From: Treponema sp.
Lineage (GTDB): Bacteria; Spirochaetota; Spirochaetia; Treponematales; Breznakiellaceae
Direction: 5' to 3'
DNA length: 43,492 bases
Assembly (NCBI GenBank): GCA_031267675.1
Contig: JAIRYT010000042.1
Coordinates: 1-43,492, forward strand
Position 1 is the stretch's first letter, and every line of letters starts with the position of its first letter. The translations under genes and the position numbers were made by a program. Shown one piece after another: positions 23,078 through 32,417 of this stretch. The notes beneath the pieces are model-generated. The model worked only from the letters and a program-made list of their open reading frames with translations. It did not search any database and was not told the origin of the DNA.

Positions 23078-24911
23078 GCCGGCGGGGAAAACCCAGCAAT
23101 TCCCTTACCTGGTCATCGGACATGGTTTCCCTGGCCAGAAGCGCGTCGGCAAGCTTTTCAACTTTATCCTTTTGCCCCCGAAGTATTTGCTCCGCGTTTT
23201 CCAGCGAATTTGTCAGCACCTTTTTAATTTCAGCGTCAATACGCCGCGCGGTTTCTTCGGAATAATCCTGGTGGCGGGCGATTTCTTTTCCCAAAAAGAT
23301 CGGCGCTTCTTCTTTACCGTACGTTACCGGGCCGACCACTTTGGACATGCCCCATTCGCACACCATGCGCCGCGCCATATCGGTCGCGGTCTCCAGATCC
23401 ATTTTGGTGCCCGTGGTGGTTTCGTCATAGAACAGGTTTTCGGCGGCCCAGCCTCCGTAATAAATGGTAATGCGGTCTTCGATCCAGCCCCTTGTACGCG
23501 AATACGAATCTTCTTCGGGCAGGGAAAGGGCCATGCCCAGCGCCTGACCGTGGGGAACAATGGTAACCTTGTGCAGCGGATCCGCGTTCTTGAGGAAGTA
23601 ATGCAGCAGCGCGTGACCCGCTTCATGAATCGCCGTCATGCGCCGTTCCTTTTCGCTCATTACCAGGGTCTTGCGGGCGACGCCCATTAAAACCTTGTCC
23701 CGCGCTTCTTCCATATCGCCCATGCCGACTGTTTTTTTGTCGCTGCGGGCGGCAAAAAGCGCCGCTTCGTTTATAAGATTGGCGATTTGCGCGCCGCTCA
23801 TGCCCGGCGTCGCGCGGGCGACGCGGACAAGATCAACATCGCCTGCCAGAGGAATTTTACCGGCGTGAATTTTAAGTATCGCCTCGCGTTCCTTGATGTC
23901 GGGCATGGCGACCACTACCTGGCGGTCAAAACGCCCCGGACGCAGGAGCGCCGGATCAAGCACGTCCGGCCGGTTGGTAGCAGCAAGAATAATTACCCCG
24001 TCCTTTGAATCAAAACCGTCCATTTCTACAAGCAGCTGGTTGAGCGTTTGTTCGCGCTCGTCGTGCCCGCCGCCGTAACCGGCCCCGCGCGTACGGCCCA
24101 CCGCGTCAAGTTCGTCAATAAATACAATGCAGGGGGCGCTTCTTCTTCCCTGGTCAAAAAGATCGCGCACGCGGCTTGCGCCGACGCCGACATACATTTC
24201 TACAAAGTCGGATCCGGACATGTGAAAAAAGTTTACGCCGGCTTCTCCGGCCACCGCTTTGGCCATAAGGGTTTTTCCCGTGCCGGGCATGCCTACCAGC
24301 AGTACGCCCTTGGGAATACGCGCGCCCATTCTGGTAAATTTCTGCGGATTTTTTAGAAAGCTTACCACTTCCTGCAATTCATATTTTGCGTCAATTTGTC
24401 CGGCGACATCGTCAAAGGTTATTTTTTTACCTTCGTCATGGTAGCGTTTTGCCCGCGATTTTCCAAACTGGAACGCCCGCGAACCGGCCCCCTGCATATT
24501 GCGCATCATAATCCAGACAAACCCGATAATCAAAAGCCAGGGAAGAATTTCCATTATGACGCGAAAGGGGCTTAATCCGGCGGCGGCCCCGGTAATTTCT
24601 ATTTTGTTGGCGTTGAGCACCGGAATAAGCGAAGGATCGTTATAGGGAATAAGCGTTTTAAAGTGAATCTGGTTTCCCGAATTATCGACCCGTATGCCGT
24701 TAATGGTCCCGTCGTCAAAAATTTTAACGGCGCTTACCTCGCTTTGATCTATGTAGCGGTAAAATTCGGAATAGGGAATTTCCTGTACGGGGGTATTTTC
24801 TGTTTTGACAAAATAGGCGATAAAAACCGCCGCCATAACAAGAAGAAGGAACAGCGCGAAGCGATTGGGGCTATTCTGCATTACCGGCTTTATGGGTTGT
24901 TGTTTACTCAA
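23070..24911 (-). CDS. ftsH: ATP-dependent zinc metalloprotease FtsH
   Basis: A 613-residue membrane AAA+ protease. Two spans (residues about 17-35 and 119-137) flank the periplasmic domain. Walker A is GMPGTGKT (207-214), Walker B FIDELDA, the second region of homology [20 protein letters not shown], and the zinc site HEAGH is at 429-433. It degrades misassembled membrane proteins and regulatory targets. The start overlaps the tilS stop by 4 bases, a common ftsH arrangement, and the stop lies inside a repeat hairpin. Confidence 0.98.
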   Translation of the reverse strand: MSKQQPIKPVMQNSPNRFALFLLLVMAAVFIAYFVKTENTPVQEIPYSEFYRYIDQSEVSAVKIFDDGTINGIRVDNSGNQIHFKTLIPYNDPSLIPVLNANKIEITGAAAGLSPFRVIMEILPWLLIIGFVWIMMRNMQGAGSRAFQFGKSRAKRYHDEGKKITFDDVAGQIDAKYELQEVVSFLKNPQKFTRMGARIPKGVLLVGMPGTGKTLMAKAVAGEAGVNFFHMSGSDFVEMYVGVGASRVRDLFDQGRRSAPCIVFIDELDAVGRTRGAGYGGGHDEREQTLNQLLVEMDGFDSKDGVIILAATNRPDVLDPALLRPGRFDRQVVVAMPDIKEREAILKIHAGKIPLAGDVDLVRVARATPGMSGAQIANLINEAALFAARSDKKTVGMGDMEEARDKVLMGVARKTLVMSEKERRMTAIHEAGHALLHYFLKNADPLHKVTIVPHGQALGMALSLPEEDSYSRTRGWIEDRITIYYGGWAAENLFYDETTTGTKMDLETATDMARRMVCEWGMSKVVGPVTYGKEEAPIFLGKEIARHQDYSEETARRIDAEIKKVLTNSLENAEQILRGQKDKVEKLADALLARETMSDDQVRELLGFPRRQD

Positions 24912-25993
24912 AATTGCTCCTGTCTCTGTATCCTGTCCGAATCCGCGCCGTAGACCGCAATTGTCCAGGAAGCGTCATCATTTTGTTTTGCCGCTATCGT
25001 ACAACCTGTAAGCTTATAGACTCCCGGCTTTTTAATCAACACCGAAAACCCCGCCGTCTCTCCCCTGCCCGCCTGGCTGACCACGATCATTCCTTTTTTT
25101 CGCTCAAGGCGAAGGCCGCTTCCCAAATCGGCGGCCTTTTCGCCCCGCAAAAAACGGCGGGCGGTGTCGCGCTTAAGGCGTCCGCCGTCTACCAGGCTGT
25201 TGCAGGCGCGAAAGAGCGCCTCTTCGGCGCGGAAGAGCGGCGTTTCATCGTTCAACCCCGCCGGTACGAGCGCGTCGGAAAGGAGGCCCTGGGTTTCCCA
25301 CAGGCGCAGCAGGGGTTTGCGCCAATGGGGAAACTCCCTGTCAAGCAGGGGAACAAGAACGGCGCGCACGCGGTTGCGTAAAAAGCGCGTGTCGGCGTTG
25401 GACGCGTCGGTGCTAAACGGTATTCCCCGCTCGGCAAGATACGCGCAAATTTCCGTTCGCCCAAGATCGATTACCGGCCGCGCCAAAAGACGTCCGCCGC
25501 GCCTCATGGCGCCGAGCCCCGAAGGCCCCGCGCCGCGCAGGACGGCCATAAGTACGTTTTCCAGCACATCATCGCGGCTGTGGGCCAGCGCCAAAACCCA
25601 CCCCGCGCCCAGACGCCGCTGCTCCTTACGGAGCGCCTTGTGCCTAAAGCATCTGGCTGCGGCCTCTAGACCCGAATGTTTTTCGCGGGCATACGCGGCA
25701 ACGGCGCCGCGGGGAACAGCGGCAACGGCAAGGGAAACATGCAGGGAATCGCAGAGCGCGCGGGAGGCGGCCTCGTCGGCGGCGCATTCTTCCTGTGGCC
25801 GTATGCCGTGGTTTACATGCACCGCCTGTAAAGCGTTGATGCTGCCGGCCTCCAGAAGCGAAGCCAGCGCGGCGGTCATGGCGCTTGAATCCGCGCCGCC
25901 CGAAAGGGCCGCCAGATACCCCGCCGGCCTGCCTTTAGACTGCGCGGAAGCCCTTTCCAGAGCGGCAAGCACGGCAGCCTCAAACGGATGCAT
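24908..25993 (-). CDS. tilS: tRNA(Ile)-lysidine synthase
   Basis: A 361-residue PP-loop ATPase with the signature SGGADS at residues 31-36, followed by AVHVNHGIRPQEECAADEAA and LALAHSRDDVLENVLM, all typical of TilS. It converts the wobble cytidine of the CAU-anticodon tRNA-Ile to lysidine, so that it reads AUA. The C-terminal part is short. It starts 9 bases after rplY and overlaps ftsH, forming an rplY-tilS-ftsH unit. Confidence 0.93.
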   Translation of the reverse strand: MHPFEAAVLAALERASAQSKGRPAGYLAALSGGADSSAMTAALASLLEAGSINALQAVHVNHGIRPQEECAADEAASRALCDSLHVSLAVAAVPRGAVAAYAREKHSGLEAAARCFRHKALRKEQRRLGAGWVLALAHSRDDVLENVLMAVLRGAGPSGLGAMRRGGRLLARPVIDLGRTEICAYLAERGIPFSTDASNADTRFLRNRVRAVLVPLLDREFPHWRKPLLRLWETQGLLSDALVPAGLNDETPLFRAEEALFRACNSLVDGGRLKRDTARRFLRGEKAADLGSGLRLERKKGMIVVSQAGRGETAGFSVLIKKPGVYKLTGCTIAAKQNDDASWTIAVYGADSDRIQRQEQF

Positions 25994-26002
25994 GCTCCGG
26001 GA

Positions 26003-26686
26003 CTATTTCTTGTCGGCCTTGTCGGATTTGTCGGACTTGTCGGATTTTGCGTCCGGCGCGGGGGCCGCCGCTCCGGCGGTCTCCGCCGCAGCGCCTTCGG
26101 CCGCAGCCGCATCTTCGGCGGCGGGGGCGGCCTCTGCTTTGGCGAATTTCACCAGCGCCACAACCTGATCGGGATTGGAAATAAGTTTAACACCCGATCC
26201 CAGGACAAGATCGCGCACATGAATCGACATATTTACCTTAAGTTCGGCAATATCCACGTCAAGCCGTTCGGGCAGATCGCCGGGAAGGCACTCTACTTCA
26301 ATATCGTGAAGCGGCGTTTCAAGAATACCGCCTTCGCGGACGCCGACGGGGTTTCCGTGGGTATGAATGGAAACATGGGCGCGGAGCAGGGTATTGCCCT
26401 CTATCTCGTAAAAGTCAACATGAAGTATGCTGCCGTCTTTGATATCGCGCTGGGTATCCTTGACGAACGCCTCATGAATCTGGCCGCCCACATCTACCTT
26501 TACAATGGTGCTTTCGGAAATGCCCTTTAGCCCGTTTGTAAAATCCCTTGTATCAAGGTCGATGGAAACAACGCCGCTTTTGCGCCCGTAGATTACCGCA
26601 GGGATCCTTCCCGATCTGCGGAGCCGTTTTGAATTCCCCGACCCGGTGTCCGCCCTTGTCCGGGCGGCAAAAACTACCTGACTCAC
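26003..26686 (-). CDS. rplY: Ribosomal protein bL25 (Ctc form)
   Basis: A 227-residue long-form L25/Ctc from GTG 26686, with GGGGAG upstream. The 5S rRNA-binding domain starts ARTRADTGSGNSKRLRRSGR, then IPAVIYGRKSG; the second domain includes HVDFYEIEGNTLLRAHVSIH and EGGILETPLHDIEVECLP. The tail is low complexity, Ala/Glu-rich, ending in KSDKSDKSDKADKK from a short tandem repeat. It is the first protein gene of the tilS-ftsH unit. Confidence 0.95.
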   Translation of the reverse strand: MSQVVFAARTRADTGSGNSKRLRRSGRIPAVIYGRKSGVVSIDLDTRDFTNGLKGISESTIVKVDVGGQIHEAFVKDTQRDIKDGSILHVDFYEIEGNTLLRAHVSIHTHGNPVGVREGGILETPLHDIEVECLPGDLPERLDVDIAELKVNMSIHVRDLVLGSGVKLISNPDQVVALVKFAKAEAAPAAEDAAAAEGAAAETAGAAAPAPDAKSDKSDKSDKADKK

Positions 26687-26780
26687 TTATTTCTCCCCTT
26701 CATTGTGGTGTATATAAACGGCGGGACCGTATCAATATCATCGTCATCATCAATCGCTGTCCATCCGCTCTGTAATTAAG

Positions 26781-26852
26781 TTGGGACGACAGGGGTCGAA
26801 CCTGTGCATGCCGGAGCCAAAACCCGGTGGCTTTCCACTTGCCTACGTCCCA
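26781..26852 (-). tRNA. tRNA-Gln (anticodon TTG)
   Basis: A complete cloverleaf on the minus strand: acceptor TGGGACG/CGTCCCA, TA, a D-arm with GGC/GCC, an anticodon stem CCGGG/TCCGG (one G-U) with loop TTTTGGC giving anticodon TTG, a five-base variable loop, a T-arm ACAGG/CCTGT with TTCGACC, and discriminator A. CCA is not encoded. It lies 94 bases before rplY on the same strand. Confidence 0.92.
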
Positions 26853-26927
26853 AAGCCCGGTAAGTATAACGTACTTTTACGGAATTATTCAAGAGCGCTT
26901 TTTGGACCGCGGCTTTGACCGAAGAGC

Positions 26928-27209
26928 TTATATTTCCACCGTCATATCGTCCTGTACATTCCCCGAATCATAACAATCCAGGATTTTTTGCTGAAGAACC
27001 GCTCTAAACTCGGGGTGAATGGGATGGGCGACATCTTTATATTCTCCGGCGCGTGTCTTTCTGCTTGGCATGGCAATAAAAACACCGCTTTTACCTTCTA
27101 TGATTTTGATGTTATGAACGACAAAACAGTCATCAAAGGTAACGGTTACATAGGCTTTGAGCTTTCCCTCTCCTGCCACTTTCCGTACACGGATGTCAGT
27201 AATTTCCAC
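26928..27209 (-). CDS. spoVG: SpoVG-family RNA/DNA-binding regulator
   Basis: A 93-residue protein from GTG 27209, preceded by AAGGAG. EITDIRVRKVAGEGKLKAYV, then TVTFDDCFVVHNIKIIEGKS and GVFIAMPSRKTRAGEYKDVA are diagnostic of SpoVG. In spirochaetes such as Borrelia, SpoVG binds nucleic acids site-specifically. It follows ispE by 28 bases, a neighbour pair also known from other bacteria. Confidence 0.96.
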   Translation of the reverse strand: MEITDIRVRKVAGEGKLKAYVTVTFDDCFVVHNIKIIEGKSGVFIAMPSRKTRAGEYKDVAHPIHPEFRAVLQQKILDCYDSGNVQDDMTVEI

Positions 27210-27236
27210 GGCGCACTCCTTGTCAAGGTAACGGCA

Positions 27237-28175
27237 CTATAAATTATACATCCCTTTTGTTTCACACGCAAGAAAAAACGTACTTTTTACGCGGCAGCCG
27301 TTCCGGATACGCCAAAGCCGCTTTTCGGCCTGCAGCGCTTTATCCGGATCGGCATAAAGCCCGAAACAGGCCGAACCGGAGCCGGAAAGCCCCGCAAACA
27401 GACAGTCCGATTTTTCCAGCACGTCCAGAATCCCGGCGTAAACAGGGCCCCGGGTTTTATCCTGCAGAAAAAGCGGTAAAAAATCGTTTTGAAAGGGAAA
27501 GGCCTTTTTACCGGAGGACAGATCTTTGAATCCGTCCAGTATCGCCTCCCTGTTCCCCGGCGTACCGGCGCCGTCACTCCGGGCGTCAAGCAGGCGGTAG
27601 GCCCCGGCGGTATCGCTGGAAAAGCCGGGAAAGACAAGCACCACCCCCATATCCCCCCGGTACGGCAGGGGTTCTATTATTTCGCCCCGTCCGGTTACCC
27701 AGGCGCTTTGACCGTACAGGAAAAAGGGCACGTCGCTCCCCAGTTCCAGGGCAAGAAGGGCCAGCGCGTCCCGGTCAAGGGGATTCCCTGCCAGGGTGTT
27801 GAACGCCTTTAACGCCGCCGCCGCGTCGGAGGAACCGCCGCCCAGACCCGCGCCGGCGGGCACCCGCTTGACCAGTTCCGTCTCAAAACGGCCCTTAAAC
27901 GCGGTTTTTTCGCAAAACAGTTCCGCGGCGCGGTACACCAGGTTTGTTTCCTGCGGAATAACGTCCTCCCCGAAAGAGCGGTTCTCCAGATGAACGCGGT
28001 TTGTTCCGATACTGGAAAGGGAGACGCTGAGGGTGTCGCCAAAATCCAGCGGGACAAAAACGCTTTCTATGGGGTGAAACCCGTCGCCGCGCCGGTTTAA
28101 AATCCTTAGATGCAGGTTAATTTTACAGGGAGCGTTGAGCGTAATACCTGGGCGCATGGCTGGTATTTTATCCAT
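27237..28175 (-). CDS. ispE: 4-diphosphocytidyl-2-C-methyl-D-erythritol kinase
   Basis: A GHMP kinase of the MEP isoprenoid pathway that phosphorylates CDP-methylerythritol. LNAPCKINLHLRILNRRGDG is the N-terminal substrate motif and VPAGAGLGGGSSDAAAALKA the ATP-binding motif. I start at ATG 28175 because TTGGGG lies 6-11 bases upstream; ATGs at 28199 and 28157 are in frame and possible. The C-terminus has the usual GSGSACFGLYAD motif. It is upstream of spoVG in one unit and divergent from the acidic ORF. Confidence 0.93.
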   Translation of the reverse strand: MDKIPAMRPGITLNAPCKINLHLRILNRRGDGFHPIESVFVPLDFGDTLSVSLSSIGTNRVHLENRSFGEDVIPQETNLVYRAAELFCEKTAFKGRFETELVKRVPAGAGLGGGSSDAAAALKAFNTLAGNPLDRDALALLALELGSDVPFFLYGQSAWVTGRGEIIEPLPYRGDMGVVLVFPGFSSDTAGAYRLLDARSDGAGTPGNREAILDGFKDLSSGKKAFPFQNDFLPLFLQDKTRGPVYAGILDVLEKSDCLFAGLSGSGSACFGLYADPDKALQAEKRLWRIRNGCRVKSTFFLACETKGMYNL

Positions 28176-28239
28176 TTTTGCCCCAAGGTCAATGACCATG
28201 CGGCTAGCGTGAATTTTACGAACAGGCCCGTTTTAAGAC

Positions 28240-28269
28240 TTGACAGAACCATAATTACTCCCTTATGTT
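28240..28269 (+). promoter_or_regulatory. Promoter of the acidic ORF
   Basis: TTGACA (28240-28245), 18 bases and TATGTT (28264-28269) form a sigma-70 type promoter whose start point would be about 28276, 24 bases before the first ATG. It supports the acidic ORF as a real gene. Confidence 0.55.
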
Positions 28270-28299
28270 TGTTCTTGAGAAAGGAAGTTTGCTATCTTT

Positions 28300-28533
28300 A
28301 TGGAGAATAACATGATTTCGACATCTGATGAAGAGCGCGCGCCCCTTATGCTTGCCGATGAGGACGATGACGAGGATATCGGGGACGATGACTTTGACGA
28401 CATGGACGATGATTTTGACGACGATTTTGACGACGATTTTGACGATGACGATGATGACGATTTTGACGACGACGATGACGACAGTTATAACTATGAAGAA
28501 GACGTCGAATATGACGACGGCTTTGAGGAATAA
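28300..28533 (+). CDS. Extremely acidic Asp-rich small protein
   Basis: 77 residues, of which more than half are Asp or Glu. An FDDD motif repeats (28406-28470), and the protein ends DVEYDDGFEE. ATG 28312 (MISTSDEERAPL) has GGAG 7 bases upstream and may be the true start. A sigma-70 type promoter precedes the gene. The last 43 bases are antisense to the rsfS 3' end. Proteins like this can mimic nucleic acid or act as acidic chaperones, and the delta subunit of RNA polymerase has a similar tail, but it lacks the delta domain. Function unknown. Confidence 0.55.
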   Translation: MENNMISTSDEERAPLMLADEDDDEDIGDDDFDDMDDDFDDDFDDDFDDDDDDDFDDDDDDSYNYEEDVEYDDGFEE

Positions 28534-28913
28534 GTCTGCGCCTGCGGATTTATGCGCCGGTACGCGCCGGGGAACACGATCCCGGCGTTATTCCACAATT
28601 CTTCAAGTTCGTAAAATTCGCGCGAGACCGCGTTCATAAGATGAACCACCGCGCCGCCCAGATCAACGGGGTTCCAGGAGTCGTCTATGCGCCGTCCGGT
28701 GCGAAAGGCAAAGTCATGACCGGCGGCATAGTCCTTAAGATGGCGCAGCAGCCCCGCCTGATGGGCGCCGCTTGAGACCGTCGCGATGATAAAAAAATCG
28801 GTCCACAGGTGGAGATGCCGCATATCCAGCGCTTTAACGTCTCCGGCCCTGTGTTCTTCAAGAAGAGCGCATATCTCAAGGATATGCTCAATTCCCGGTG
28901 ACAACCCTTCCAT
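28491..28913 (-). CDS. rsfS: Ribosomal silencing factor RsfS
   Basis: A 140-residue Iojap/RsfS family protein. AGDVKALDMRHLHLWTDFFI, then IATVSSGAHQAGLLRHLKDY and WNPVDLGGAVVHLMNAVSRE are characteristic. It binds L14 and keeps subunits apart when nutrients fall. About 20 extra C-terminal residues (INPQAQTYSSKPSSYSTSSS) are low complexity; part of them is antisense to the acidic ORF. It overlaps the LCP gene by 26 bases, completing the nadD-yqeK-LCP-rsfS run. Confidence 0.93.
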   Translation of the reverse strand: MEGLSPGIEHILEICALLEEHRAGDVKALDMRHLHLWTDFFIIATVSSGAHQAGLLRHLKDYAAGHDFAFRTGRRIDDSWNPVDLGGAVVHLMNAVSREFYELEELWNNAGIVFPGAYRRINPQAQTYSSKPSSYSTSSS

Positions 28914-30111
28914 TGAAGTCCTTTCCGATAATCAGGGTAAAATCGGCTTTTATTTCGCTTCCCCGCCCCTGTTCCTGTCGCCACTCGGTCGCCGCGGGAT
29001 CTTCTTCTATTTTTGATTCAAAACGAAGGTTTTTACAGCGGATAATGTCGGCAAACGCTTTTGCGACTTCGTCCAGGCCGGTGCGGTCGATTATTTCGGT
29101 TTCTTCATAGTCATTGCGGTCGGCGTTATTTGTCGCGATCACGTCGTACCGAAAGCCCCTGACAAGCTCCGCCGTCCGGGAGGCGAGCCCCGTCGTAGCG
29201 GTGCCGTTAAGAATCTCCACGGTAAAAACCCGCTCTACGAGCGTTCCGCTTGTTTTTTGCGAAAGGCTCCGCTGGGCCTGGCGGGCGACGTCTTTAATAA
29301 CCGTACCGTCATAATACGGCATAAACAAATTCTGACCGGAAACCTCGCGGTATGTTCCCGCCACGGTTTGAATACCGATACGGTCAATATCAAGCAGGGC
29401 CAGCGCGTCAAAGAGCCGGCGGCGGGTAAGGCTGTTCATGTTGCTTTTAAGCTGGGGATAAAAATAGCGCGCCAGCGAGGAATTCGTAAACATATCCTTT
29501 TTTTGACCTAGGCTTTCAAGCAGTCCCAGAAAAAAGCTTTCCCGCCTGAGCAGGGCGGCGTTTTCGTCTTCTTCGGGAAAGGTAAACCCGATATACTGCA
29601 GGGCCTTGTCGCCGTCAAGCACGGTGTTGCCCGGAGAAAAAAGAACCGGCTCGTCCCCGAATTGTTCAATGCGTACGGGTATAAACAGCTCTACGCCTTC
29701 GATAACGTCAACAATACGCGAAAGCCGCTCCGCCTCAAAAACCACCGTGTAGCGGATTGAAAGCCCCAAAAGGCTTTCAATTTCTTCGCAGTAGGTTTCG
29801 CTGCCGTTTTGATACACCGAATCAATGCGGTCGACCCGGTTGGTGGTTTTAAGGATCATGCCCACGTTGCCGGGAATGGAAATCGCCGCCGCGCGGTTAT
29901 TCATCGGCGAAAACATCAACACATAACTGCCCAGCGGTTTTTTGTCCGTTCCCTCAAACACAAAGAGGATATTGATCACCTCTTCGCCGGAGAGCGCCTC
30001 CTCTATGGGGTCCGACCTGAGCACGTTGAGCACGACAAAAACCGCCCCTGCCAGCAGCAGGACTATTACCAGAACAAGAAATACACTCGCGTCCGTGACC
30101 CCTCGTCTCAA
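28888..30111 (-). CDS. LytR-CpsA-Psr family protein with LytR_C domain
   Basis: A 407-residue protein from TTG 30111, with one N-terminal span (FLVLVIVLLLAGAVFVVLNV). An LCP domain (LFVFEGTDKKPLGSYVLMFS; AAAISIPGNV; YTVVFEAERLSRIVDVIEGV) is followed by a C-terminal LytR_C domain (VEILNGTATTGLASRTAELV). LCP proteins attach glycopolymers to the cell wall from lipid carriers. Spirochaete substrates are unknown, and some catalytic arginines look changed. It sits between nadD/yqeK and rsfS as in many bacteria. Confidence 0.85.
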   Translation of the reverse strand: MRRGVTDASVFLVLVIVLLLAGAVFVVLNVLRSDPIEEALSGEEVINILFVFEGTDKKPLGSYVLMFSPMNNRAAAISIPGNVGMILKTTNRVDRIDSVYQNGSETYCEEIESLLGLSIRYTVVFEAERLSRIVDVIEGVELFIPVRIEQFGDEPVLFSPGNTVLDGDKALQYIGFTFPEEDENAALLRRESFFLGLLESLGQKKDMFTNSSLARYFYPQLKSNMNSLTRRRLFDALALLDIDRIGIQTVAGTYREVSGQNLFMPYYDGTVIKDVARQAQRSLSQKTSGTLVERVFTVEILNGTATTGLASRTAELVRGFRYDVIATNNADRNDYEETEIIDRTGLDEVAKAFADIIRCKNLRFESKIEEDPAATEWRQEQGRGSEIKADFTLIIGKDFNGRVVTGN

Positions 30112-31343
30112 GTCAATTCCCTTTTTTTAAGATCTTCCAGAAGCGCCGCTGTCGCGTCCAGAATCTCCAGCTTTTGTTCGTCAAGATACGCCCTGGTGTC
30201 TTCCAGCACCGCCAAAAGCAGCGAAGGAAGCGAAGGCCCGTCCGGCTTTACGGCCGTTTCGCGGAGCGCCGGAACACCCCGGCGGGCTTCCCGTGAATAC
30301 TCGATTTTATCGGCAATGAACACCGCCATGGCCAGCGGACCCATACCCGCCGCGCCCGAAGTATGCAGCGCCACCGCTTCAAGCACCCTCTTATTATGCA
30401 GTTTGAAGCGCTCGCGGAGCAAGACCGCCGCGGCCCTGCCGTGGAGCAGACCCGGTTTTTTTCGTTCCAGCGCCGAAACAGGCATACCGTCCCTTTCGAC
30501 CAGCGCCAGTAGTTTCTTTCTTCCAAGCGATCTGCCAAGGTCGTGGGCGATCCCGGCAAGATACGCCTCGCCGGGATCAAGGCCGAAACGCAGCGCCAAA
30601 TCCCGCGCCATAAGCGCGGCGCCCCGCGAGTGAAGAAACCGTTCCGAGGACAGAGCGCGCCGCGCCGCGCCCTCTACCGCGTCCAAAAGTTCCGGGGAAC
30701 ATTCTGATTTTCCGGCGTCCCGGTTTTGGAGCAAAAGAGAAACCCCGTAAAGGCCGCGTTCTTCTATGATGGTCCGCGCCCCCGAAGGAACCAGATAGCG
30801 CCAGGGGCCGCCCGAAGCGATAAAGGAACGGATTTGCCGGGACGAAACCGCCATAACCTCGTTTTTAAGGGTTTTATGGGGAAACGGAAAATTCAGCGCC
30901 GGGTTCCCCCGGCGGGCAAGGATAATGTCGGCCTTTTGGGCGATTTCGGCGGCGCTTTTCCATTTGTCAAAATCCGCCGCCAAATCGTCGCCCAAGAGCA
31001 GGGCGGGTTTTTCGTCAAGCGAATATTTGCCGCAAAGTTCGTTGATTGTGTCGATGGTGTAGGACACGCCCTGCCGCTTTAGCTCCATGTCGTCGACGGC
31101 AAAGCGCGGATCGGCAGGCATGGAAGCAAGCAGCATGTCAAGACGATCGGCGGCGTCTGCGTACTCCAGGGGATTCCCCGCCGGCCGGCCGGCGCAATCC
31201 GGGGCATGCTGTTTGAACGGCGAAATATTGGCGGGAAAAAACAAAACCCGGTCGTAGTGAAACGCGTTAAGGGCGGCGTCGGCCAGATAAAGATGGCCCA
31301 GATGGACGGGATTAAAACTTCCCCCCAGTATGGCCGCCCTCAC
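30108..31343 (-). CDS. nadD: NadD-YqeK fusion: nicotinate-nucleotide adenylyltransferase plus HD-domain Ap4A hydrolase
   Basis: 411 residues. The N-terminal 200 or so are NadD: ILGGSFNPVHLGHLYLADAA (nucleotidyl-transferase GxFxPxHxGH) and the C-terminal ISSR-like VSSRQIRSFIASG. It makes NaAD from NaMN and ATP. The C-terminal 190 or so are a YqeK-type HD phosphohydrolase (YLAGIAHDLGRSLGRKKLLA; LHTSGAAGMGPLAMAVFIAD), which cleaves Ap4A symmetrically. Usually these are separate adjacent genes (yqeJ-yqeK); here they are one frame with a short linker (NRDAGKSECS). Confidence 0.92.
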   Translation of the reverse strand: MRAAILGGSFNPVHLGHLYLADAALNAFHYDRVLFFPANISPFKQHAPDCAGRPAGNPLEYADAADRLDMLLASMPADPRFAVDDMELKRQGVSYTIDTINELCGKYSLDEKPALLLGDDLAADFDKWKSAAEIAQKADIILARRGNPALNFPFPHKTLKNEVMAVSSRQIRSFIASGGPWRYLVPSGARTIIEERGLYGVSLLLQNRDAGKSECSPELLDAVEGAARRALSSERFLHSRGAALMARDLALRFGLDPGEAYLAGIAHDLGRSLGRKKLLALVERDGMPVSALERKKPGLLHGRAAAVLLRERFKLHNKRVLEAVALHTSGAAGMGPLAMAVFIADKIEYSREARRGVPALRETAVKPDGPSLPSLLLAVLEDTRAYLDEQKLEILDATAALLEDLKKRELT

Positions 31344-32368
31344 TGTTTTTCCGCTTTCAGCGCTTCGTCAACCAGGCCGGCTATGGCGGCGCTGAGCTCG
31401 CGCAGGCCCTCGGGCATATACACCGAAATGCCAATAATGTGTTCCCCCGCGTATTTGGCGCGGAGCGCTTCCAGCGCCCCTCCCGCTCCTTCCTGATCAA
31501 GCTTGGAACCGGCGACAAGATGTTTCTTTGCCGTTAATTCCGGCGAAAATGTTTCGAGTTCCCTTCGCAGTATATCGTACGCGTCAAGATAATTTTCTTC
31601 GGAAAGATCGATTAAAAATACCAGCGCTGCGGCGCGGGAAATATGCTTTAAAAACTGAATCCCCAATCCGGCCCCGCCCGATGCTCCTTCGATTAAGCCG
31701 GGAATATCGGCAATGACAATATCCCTGCTGTCTTCTTCGTTCCGGCCTCCCAGCGAAAGCACCCCCAGATTGGGAATTTTGGTGGTAAAGGGATAGGGGG
31801 CGATTTTGGGCCGCGCGTTGGTAAATTTATCAAGCAGCGAGGATTTCCCCGCGTTGGGAAAACCCACAAGGCCAATGTCGGCAATGATGCGCAGTTCCAC
31901 TTTAAGGCGGCGGGTTTCGCCGGGTTTTCCCGGGTACGCCTTGCGCGGCGCCTGGTTTACCGACGACTTAAAGTGCACGTTGCCCCAGCCGCCGTTGCCG
32001 CCGCCAAGGAATGTCCAGCGCTCTTCGGCCGTTTTTTTGCCAAAATCACGGATTGTTTCGCCGGAATCGGCGTCGCGGATCAGGGTTCCCGGCGGCAGCG
32101 GAATAATCACGTCGTCGCCGTCCCTGCCGTCCCGTTCGCGGCCTTCGCCGTCATGACCGTTTTCCGCCTTAAAGCGCTGTTTATACCGTAAATGGGAAAG
32201 GGTTCGAAGGTTGCGGCGAACGCAAAAAACCACGCTGCCGCCCCTGCCGCCGTCCCCGCCGGAAGGACCGCCTTTGGGAACATATTTTTCCCGCCGAAAG
32301 GCGATACAGCCGTTGCCTCCGCTGCCGGAAACAACCTCTATCACCGCCTCGTCCGCGAATCGTTCCAT
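31340..32368 (-). CDS. obg: GTPase Obg/CgtA
   Basis: 342 residues. A Gly-rich N-terminal Obg fold (VSGSGGNGCIAFRREKYVPK, then GGPSGGDGGRGGSV) precedes the G domain (GFPNAGKSSL, DIPGLIEGASGGAGLG and the G4 SKLD). There is no C-terminal OCT extension. It assists 50S subunit maturation and senses GTP/ppGpp. It overlaps nadD by 4 bases and follows rpmA, as usual. Confidence 0.97.
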   Translation of the reverse strand: MERFADEAVIEVVSGSGGNGCIAFRREKYVPKGGPSGGDGGRGGSVVFCVRRNLRTLSHLRYKQRFKAENGHDGEGRERDGRDGDDVIIPLPPGTLIRDADSGETIRDFGKKTAEERWTFLGGGNGGWGNVHFKSSVNQAPRKAYPGKPGETRRLKVELRIIADIGLVGFPNAGKSSLLDKFTNARPKIAPYPFTTKIPNLGVLSLGGRNEEDSRDIVIADIPGLIEGASGGAGLGIQFLKHISRAAALVFLIDLSEENYLDAYDILRRELETFSPELTAKKHLVAGSKLDQEGAGGALEALRAKYAGEHIIGISVYMPEGLRELSAAIAGLVDEALKAEKQ

Positions 32369-32417
32369 ATTTAAAGCCGGAGATTAGACAAAATACCGAA
32401 TCACAGGATACCGAATG

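Noticed and set aside
25164-26168. 334-codon plus-strand frame across tilS and rplY
   Set aside because: It is fully antisense to two well-recognised genes and has Arg/Ser/Ala-rich composition typical of a shadow frame in GC-rich DNA.
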